A DNA stretch of 64,000 bases from CAZHWR01 sp964536085. Lineage in GTDB: Bacteria; Bacillota; Clostridia; Oscillospirales; Ruminococcaceae. Position 1 is the stretch's first letter, and every line of letters begins with the position of its first letter. Shown here piece by piece: positions 59,283 to 64,000 of this stretch. The translations under genes and the position numbers were made by a program. The DNA lies in assembly GCA_964536085.1 (NCBI GenBank), contig CAZHWR010000003.1:6720-70719 (forward strand). The letters are read 5' to 3'. The notes under the pieces are model-generated. The model worked only from the letters and a program-made list of their open reading frames with translations, ran no database searches and was not told the origin of the DNA.

Positions 59283-59992
59283 TGGCAGTAAAAACTTACT
59301 CGCTTAAAAAAGTTAAAGACCAAAAGGCGTCGGAGCATTTTTATTACAGGGAGTTTTCCTGCCCGGATACGGATGTGCTCAAGCTTGACAGTACCCTTCC
59401 GCTTTATTTGGAAGCGCTGTTTTTTAAACTTGGAGCGTCAAAGGCCATTATCACAAGCGGCTACCGTACGCCGACGTATTCTGTCAGCGTAGGCGGCTCG
59501 GCAACTGACAAGCACACGCTGGGAATGGCGGCGGACGTTGTGTTTTACAATGCTTCGGGAGCGGTGATAAGCCCGAAAGTGGTTTGCTGTACCGCGGAAG
59601 ATCTCGGATTTATCGGAGGTATTGCAAGGATAGGCAATACGGCTACTCATATCGACACCCGGTCGACCGACAGCAAATACTGGGGCGACGAGACCCGCGG
59701 AAACAACTCAATTTGGTATTATAAATCGGGATGCACAAGCTTTTATGATTACTTTGGAATTTCAAAATCCAAGGAAAGATTCATAAACTATACGGTCAAA
59801 AGAGGCGTGGTCTCAAGAAATACTCCGTTTAAAATTTCAGGAAACAAGGCTGTTCGCTTTAAAAAAGGAGCGGCGCTTCAGGTTGTGAAAAACGGGCGCG
59901 TATCATACGATGGAGTGATATTTTTCAAAATTAAATATCTTGGTAAATATTATTATATCAACAGAAAGTACCTTAAAAGAACAGTGTCTTAA
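59282..59992 (+). CDS. Endolysin, M15-type peptidase with SH3-like wall-binding domain
   Basis: 236 residues. N-terminal zinc peptidase of the M15A type (about 15-155): 'TSGYRTPTYSVSVGG', 'DKHTLGMAADVVFY' (H-x6-D) and 'THIDTR', which supply the zinc ligands. The C-terminal domain (about 165-236) looks like a short SH3-type wall binder. It lacks a signal peptide and depends on the holin. It is the last gene of the cassette, followed by a strong terminator. Confidence 0.82.
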   Translation: MAVKTYSLKKVKDQKASEHFYYREFSCPDTDVLKLDSTLPLYLEALFFKLGASKAIITSGYRTPTYSVSVGGSATDKHTLGMAADVVFYNASGAVISPKVVCCTAEDLGFIGGIARIGNTATHIDTRSTDSKYWGDETRGNNSIWYYKSGCTSFYDYFGISKSKERFINYTVKRGVVSRNTPFKISGNKAVRFKKGAALQVVKNGRVSYDGVIFFKIKYLGKYYYINRKYLKRTVS

Positions 59993-59995
59993 ATG

Positions 59996-60033
59996 AAAAA
60001 AACACGGCGGATTTAAGTCCGCCGTGTTTTTTC
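59996..60033. terminator. Bidirectional terminator closing the phage cassette
   Basis: AACACGGCGGA pairs with TCCGCCGTGTT around TTTAAG, with A and T runs on both sides. It also ends the thrS-pduL transcript. Confidence 0.88.
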
Positions 60034-60072
60034 GTGCTTTGGTATGAAGCCGCGCCGCGGCTTGCCACAGAG

Positions 60073-60648
60073 TCAAAGCTTTACTATTTCACCCGTGACC
60101 TCGCCGGAACATCCTGCCGCGTTTGACTCGTCGGTATCGATATGCATCGCAAGCGCGAAGCTTTGCGACACGCGTACGACGACGTCACCGAATACTGTTT
60201 TGCGCTCGGGGGTGTTGACCTTTACCCAGACTATTTCTTTATCTGCAACGCCCAGTTTATCCGCGTCGGCAGGGGTCATGTGAATATGACGCTTTGCGAC
60301 GATAACGCCCTCGGTCATATCGATTTCTCCGCAGGGACCTATAAGCTTGCAGCCGGGAGTGCCGGAAATATCGCCTGATTCGCGGATAACTGCGGGAACG
60401 CCTAGCTTTCTTGCTTCGGTGGCGCTGATTTCCACCTGATTTTTGCCTCTTTCGGGACCGAGTATCGACATTTTAAGCGAGCCCTTCGGACCCACTACCT
60501 CCACCTTTTCGGCGCAGGCAAACTGCCCGGGCTGCGAGAGGTCTTTTTTATTGGTGAGCGGTGCGTCTTTTCCGAACAGTACGGCGAGCGCCTCTTTTGT
60601 TATGTGCGCGTGCCTTGCCGAGGTTTCAACGATGAATTTCTTAGCCAT
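60073..60648 (-). CDS. pduL: Phosphate propanoyltransferase-type enzyme (PduL family)
   Basis: 191 residues from ATG 60648 (AAAGGAAG upstream); the frame is open beyond but without a better site. PduL swaps CoA and phosphate on short acyl groups (acetyl- or propionyl-phosphate). Conserved zinc-binding His motifs are visible: 'SARHAHIT' near residue 10 and 'AKRHIHMTPADADKLGV' in the middle, with 'GPKGSLKMSILGPERGKNQVE' between. No microcompartment genes are nearby, so a housekeeping phosphotransacetylase role in acetate formation is likely. It follows thrS in the same direction with 46 bp between, so they may share a transcript. Confidence 0.85.
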   Translation of the reverse strand: MAKKFIVETSARHAHITKEALAVLFGKDAPLTNKKDLSQPGQFACAEKVEVVGPKGSLKMSILGPERGKNQVEISATEARKLGVPAVIRESGDISGTPGCKLIGPCGEIDMTEGVIVAKRHIHMTPADADKLGVADKEIVWVKVNTPERKTVFGDVVVRVSQSFALAMHIDTDESNAAGCSGEVTGEIVKL

Positions 60649-60694
60649 GATGTGTAAGCTTCCTTTCTTTTTATTAGCCTGACGGCTAGCATTA

Positions 60695-62617
60695 TTATTC
60701 TTCCAATCCTGTTGCTTTGGAGGAAATTTCTTCATTTAATTTGGCGGTCAAATCGGAAATTGACATCTGACCCAAATCGCCGCCTTTGCGCGAGCGCACA
60801 GAAACCTGCCCGGATTCACATTCGCTGTCGCCTATAACGAGCATATACGGGATTTTCTGAAGCTGCGCCTCGCGGATTTTATATCCGATTTTTTCCGAGC
60901 GGTCATCGACCGAAACGCGGATACCGCTTTCTTCAAGCTTTGATTTGATTTCGTTTGCTTTTTCATGGTGGCGGTCGGCAATCGGCAGGATTTTGACCTG
61001 CTCGGGAGCAAGCCACAGCGGGAACGCGCCGGCAAAATGCTCGGTTAGGATACCGATAAACCGTTCGATACTTCCGAACACCACGCGGTGAATCATTATC
61101 GGGCGGTGCTTTTCGCCGTCCGCTCCGATATATTCAAGCTCGAACCGTTCGGGAAGCTGGAAGTCGAGCTGGATTGTTCCGCACTGCCAGGTTCTTCCGA
61201 TACAGTCGGTAAGATGGAAATCGAGCTTCGGACCGTAGAACGCGCCGTCGCCTTCGTTTACCTCGTAGCTGTAGCCGAGCTCGGTTATAGCGTCGCGCAG
61301 AGCGTCTGTTGCGATGTCCCAGTCCTCTTTTGCGCCCATTGAATCCTCGGGCTGGGTGGAAAGCTCAATGTGATAGGAAAACCCGAAAGTACTGTAAACG
61401 GTGTCTATCAGGCTTACAACGCCCTTGATTTCGTCTTTTATCTGATCTTTGGTCATAAAGATATGCGCGTCGTCCTGCGTGAAATTTCTGACGCGCATAA
61501 GACCGTGCAAGGCGCCCGAAAGCTCGTGGCGGTGAACGATGCCGAGCTCGCCCATTCTCAGAGGCAGGTCTTTGTAAGAATGGATTTGAGTTTTGTAAAC
61601 CAAAATTCCTCCGGGACAGTTCATCGGCTTGATTGCAAAATCCTCGCCGTCAATCACAGTGGTGTACATGTTTTTTTCATAGTGATCCCAGTGACCCGAA
61701 CGTTCCCACAGCGCTCGGCTTAGGATAATCGGGGTGGATATCTCTTTATATCCGGCTTTTTGGTGAATTTCGCGCCAGTAATCAACCAAAAGATTTTTTA
61801 AAATCATGCCTTTTGGGAGAAAAAACGGAAATCCCGGACCCTCCTCCATGATAGTGAACAGTTCAAGCTCTTTGCCGAGCTTTCGGTGGTCGCGTTTTTT
61901 AGCTTCCTCAAGCATCGTAAGGTGTTCTTCGAGCATCGAGGTCTTCGGGAACGAAACGCCGTATATCCTTTGAAGCATTTTGTTTTTGGAATCGCCGCGC
62001 CAGTAGGCTCCGGTCGACTGTGTGAGCTTTATCGCCTTGACGGGAGCGGTGGACATCAGATGCGGACCCGCGCAAAGATCGGTAAAATCGCCCTGATTGT
62101 AAAACGACAGTTCTTCGCCGTTTTGCGAGTGCTCTTTGATGAGCTCCGCCTTGTAAATTTCGCCCTCTTCCTCCGCCTGCTTTAACGCTTCGTCAGCGGG
62201 AAGGACAAAGCGGGTCAGTTCGATACCCTCTTTGACTATTTTTTTCATCTCGGTTTCCAGCTTTTCCAAAACGTCGGGAGTAAAAGCAACGTCCGAGTCG
62301 ATGTCGTAATAAAAGCCGTTATCGATGGCGGGACCGATTGAGAGCTTGGACTGAGGATAAAGCCTTTTTACAGCCTGAGCCATGATGTGCGCGGTAGTGT
62401 GCCAAAACGCTTTTTTGCCGCCCTCGTCGTCAAATGTGAGGATCTGAACCTCGCAGTCGCGCGTTACGGGTGTGCGCAGGTCGCACGCCTCGCCGTCGAT
62501 TTTTCCGGCGCATGCCGCCTTGTAAAGCCCTGCGCCAAGCGATTTTGCGATTTCGGCAATTGTGATTCCGGATTCGTATTCCTTTTTCACTCCGCCTTTT
62601 AAAGTTACCGTTATCAT
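60695..62617 (-). CDS. thrS: Threonyl-tRNA synthetase
   Basis: 640 residues, the standard size. N-terminal TGS domain (1-62), editing domain with 'HTTAHIMAQAV' and the zinc/Cys site 'DLCAGPHL', then a class II catalytic core with 'MNCPGGILVYK' and 'GRTWQCGTIQLDFQLPERFE', and a C-terminal anticodon domain. ATG 62617 follows AAAGGAATG. It is controlled by the T-box leader upstream. Confidence 0.97.
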   Translation of the reverse strand: MITVTLKGGVKKEYESGITIAEIAKSLGAGLYKAACAGKIDGEACDLRTPVTRDCEVQILTFDDEGGKKAFWHTTAHIMAQAVKRLYPQSKLSIGPAIDNGFYYDIDSDVAFTPDVLEKLETEMKKIVKEGIELTRFVLPADEALKQAEEEGEIYKAELIKEHSQNGEELSFYNQGDFTDLCAGPHLMSTAPVKAIKLTQSTGAYWRGDSKNKMLQRIYGVSFPKTSMLEEHLTMLEEAKKRDHRKLGKELELFTIMEEGPGFPFFLPKGMILKNLLVDYWREIHQKAGYKEISTPIILSRALWERSGHWDHYEKNMYTTVIDGEDFAIKPMNCPGGILVYKTQIHSYKDLPLRMGELGIVHRHELSGALHGLMRVRNFTQDDAHIFMTKDQIKDEIKGVVSLIDTVYSTFGFSYHIELSTQPEDSMGAKEDWDIATDALRDAITELGYSYEVNEGDGAFYGPKLDFHLTDCIGRTWQCGTIQLDFQLPERFELEYIGADGEKHRPIMIHRVVFGSIERFIGILTEHFAGAFPLWLAPEQVKILPIADRHHEKANEIKSKLEESGIRVSVDDRSEKIGYKIREAQLQKIPYMLVIGDSECESGQVSVRSRKGGDLGQMSISDLTAKLNEEISSKATGLEE

Positions 62618-62682
62618 TTTTGATTATTCATTCCTTTCTTTTACACAACAAAAATATCGGGTTTCCGTTATTTGATCATAAA

Positions 62683-62933
62683 ATAAAAAACACCCCGCCC
62701 GAGAGTTCGGGGCGAAGTGTTGACTCCGTGGTTCCACCCAAATTGCGCCGCAGTATTAAATTCGGCGCCGCTTGAAAACAATTTATAACGGGTTTATTCC
62801 CGCCGCGCATTTAACGCGGGCTCAAAGGGCGGTAACTGCTTTGCTGCGCGGCGCGCGCTTTCAGCCTTCGGCACGCGCTCTCTTGACTGCGTATAAGTGA
62901 AAACAGCCTTCCTTTTCAACGCTTTTAACATAT
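62683..62933 (-). promoter_or_regulatory. T-box riboswitch leader of thrS, specifier ACC
   Basis: The minus strand carries the T-box TGGGTGGAACCACGG (complement of 62724-62738), the antiterminator region, and a terminator hairpin made of acaCCCCGCCCG with CGGGGCGaagtgt and a T-run (about 62683-62720). Upstream is the Stem I region with the triplet ACC, a Thr codon (complement of 62831-62833), placed as specifier in 'GCAGTTACCGCC'. Uncharged tRNA-Thr should promote read-through. Confidence 0.88.
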
Positions 62934-62939
62934 AAATCA

Positions 62940-62968
62940 ATATTATCACCGGGGTGTTTTTTTGTCAA
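62940..62968 (-). promoter_or_regulatory. Sigma-A promoter for thrS
   Basis: TTGACA (complement of 62963-62968), 17-bp spacer, TAATAT (complement of 62940-62945). The transcript would start at the T-box leader. Confidence 0.75.
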
Positions 62969-63073
62969 CCGTAAAAAAGTGAAATGAAATTTAAGAAAGT
63001 GAGAGAAATCGAGAAAATTAAAGAGAAAACGAGAGATATAGCGATGTATTTTAAAAAATAAAGGATTTTGCTC

Positions 63074-63102
63074 TTGACACGGCTTGGACGCATGTATATA
63101 AT
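63074..63102 (+). promoter_or_regulatory. Sigma-A promoter for rplM-rpsI
   Basis: TTGACA (63074-63079), 17-bp spacer, TATAAT (63097-63102): a perfect consensus, as expected for ribosomal protein genes. Confidence 0.85.
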
Positions 63103-63151
63103 AACGATTGTGACTTTTAAAGGTTTTTATTTAATTAACGGAGGTTATACT

Positions 63152-63580
63152 ATGTCAACTTATATGCCTAAGGCTCAGGAAATCAGCCGTAAATGGTATG
63201 TACTCGACGCTGCCGGCAAGCCGCTCGGACGAGTTGCCGCACAAGCAGCGCTCATGCTTCGCGGAAAGCATAAGCCGATATTCACGCCGCACGTTGATTG
63301 CGGGGATCACGTTATCATCATCAACTGCTCAAAGGCTGTGCTCACCGGCAAGAAAGCCGAGCAGAAATTCCATCGCTGGCACACGGGCTGGATCGGCGGT
63401 CTGAAAGAAATCCGATACGACAAATTGATGAGCACCAACCCTGAAAAAGTTATGACTCTTGCTGTGCAGGGTATGCTTCCCGACACTGTTATAGGAAGAA
63501 ATTCCGCAAAGAGACTCAGAGTTTACTCGGGCGCTGAACACAAAAACGCCGCGCAGAAACCCGAAGTTTACGAATTTTAG
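63152..63580 (+). CDS. rplM: Ribosomal protein uL13
   Basis: 142 residues from ATG 63152 (GGAGG seven bases upstream; the open frame begins earlier at 63068). 'WYVLDAAGKPLGRVAAQAA' and 'GKHKPIFTPHVDCGDHVIII' are classic L13 sequence. First gene of the conserved rplM-rpsI pair, in the large subunit. Confidence 0.97.
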   Translation: MSTYMPKAQEISRKWYVLDAAGKPLGRVAAQAALMLRGKHKPIFTPHVDCGDHVIIINCSKAVLTGKKAEQKFHRWHTGWIGGLKEIRYDKLMSTNPEKVMTLAVQGMLPDTVIGRNSAKRLRVYSGAEHKNAAQKPEVYEF

Positions 63581-63597
63581 TAAGGAGGCTACTTTAA

Positions 63598-63996
63598 ATG
63601 TATGAAACAAAACCGTTTTTCTACGGAACAGGAAGAAGAAAAAATTCCGTAGCCAGAGTAAGAGTATATGAGGGCAGCGGAAACGTTACCATCAACGGCA
63701 GAGATATCGACGATTATTTCGGTCTTGAAACATTAAAGCTTATCGTCCGTCAGCCTCTTAACTTGACTGAAACCGTAAGCAAGTTTGACATTGTCTGCAC
63801 AGTTACAGGCGGCGGAGTTACAGGTCAGGCGGGCGCTATCCGCCACGGTATTTCCAGAGCTCTTTTGCAGTATAACGAAGAGCTTCGTCCTGTGCTCAAA
63901 AAAGCGGGATACCTCACCCGTGACCCGAGGATGAAAGAGCGTAAAAAGTACGGTCTCAAAGCCGCACGCCGCGCGCCCCAGTTCTCAAAGAGATAA
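63598..63996 (+). CDS. rpsI: Ribosomal protein uS9
   Basis: 132 residues. 'GTGRRKNSVARVRVYEGSGN' at the start and the C-terminal 'KKYGLKAARRAPQFSKR' that reaches the P-site tRNA are diagnostic. GGAGG lies 11 bases before ATG 63598. Complete; the window ends just after its stop codon. Confidence 0.97.
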   Translation: MYETKPFFYGTGRRKNSVARVRVYEGSGNVTINGRDIDDYFGLETLKLIVRQPLNLTETVSKFDIVCTVTGGGVTGQAGAIRHGISRALLQYNEELRPVLKKAGYLTRDPRMKERKKYGLKAARRAPQFSKR

Positions 63997-64000
63997 TTGG

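Noticed and set aside
1..64000. tRNA or rRNA genes
   Set aside because: I looked for T-arm GGTTCRA patterns with a matching acceptor stem and for rRNA landmarks and saw none. A tRNA scan would be needed to be certain.

Overview
The window reads as chromosome of an anaerobic, endospore-forming Clostridia-type Firmicute, probably a gut Oscillospirales-like lineage (inferred from gene content and moderate GC; no 16S gene is present). Supporting genes are the sporulation genes spoIIE and spoVFAB (dipicolinate synthase), a dacF-type carboxypeptidase, a T-box in front of thrS, the electron-bifurcating pair nfnAB, an F-type ATP synthase whose c subunit carries the sodium-binding signature, and a gltX-glnS pair.

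Layout. 1-2.5 kb: the 3' part of a surface repeat protein and a secreted protein. 2.6-11.4 kb: dacF, a metallophosphoesterase, gltX, glnS, two bacterial-PH membrane proteins and an Ogg1-type glycosylase. 11.5-18.5 kb: a DUF6062-like Cys/His protein, a small conserved-looking protein, rlmB, a catalytically dead-looking P-type ATPase relative and an EF-G paralogue with a structured leader. 18.9-20.8 kb: a decayed GATC restriction-modification locus (dam remnant, DpnI-like remnant with an internal deletion, nuclease gene with a nonsense codon). 21.1-24.9 kb: spoIIE behind a promoter with a 21-bp spacer, then a DegT-family aminotransferase. 25-28.1 kb: a MacB-type ABC exporter with a Ser/Gly-rich permease and two palindromic repeats between the genes. 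28.2-28.8 kb: a frameshifted XRE regulator remnant.

28.9-33.2 kb is the most striking part. spoVFA (dpaA) is split into two halves by a 2,645-bp element carrying a short serine recombinase and a polysaccharide flippase. Both ends carry the same 17-bp sequence, whose inner 16 bp are a perfect 7-CC-7 inverted repeat. Recombination there would rejoin the halves in frame into a normal-length (about 290 aa) dipicolinate synthase subunit A. This has the architecture of a skin-like sporulation intervening element, here in dpaA. A sigma-K-like promoter precedes the split gene, and intact spoVFB follows.

33.3-47.8 kb: a ROK regulator, the atpI-BEFHAGDC operon, flavodoxin behind two palindromic operators, nfnAB on the minus strand, dinB with a LexA-type box, a small protein and a TtcA-like enzyme. 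48.0-60.0 kb: a compact, apparently intact phage morphogenesis and lysis cassette (regulator, terminase, portal, Prp protease-scaffold fusion, N4-gp56-type capsid, short-tail genes, fibre, holin, M15 endolysin). It has no visible integrase, repressor or replication genes, and its promoter overlaps a cre-like operator. The fusion protein and the capsid N-terminus both carry Prp-type cleavage motifs, suggesting one self-processing assembly scheme. 60.0-64 kb: pduL and thrS on the minus strand, the thrS T-box, then rplM-rpsI.

All functional calls come from reading motifs and remembered family resemblance. No database search was run.
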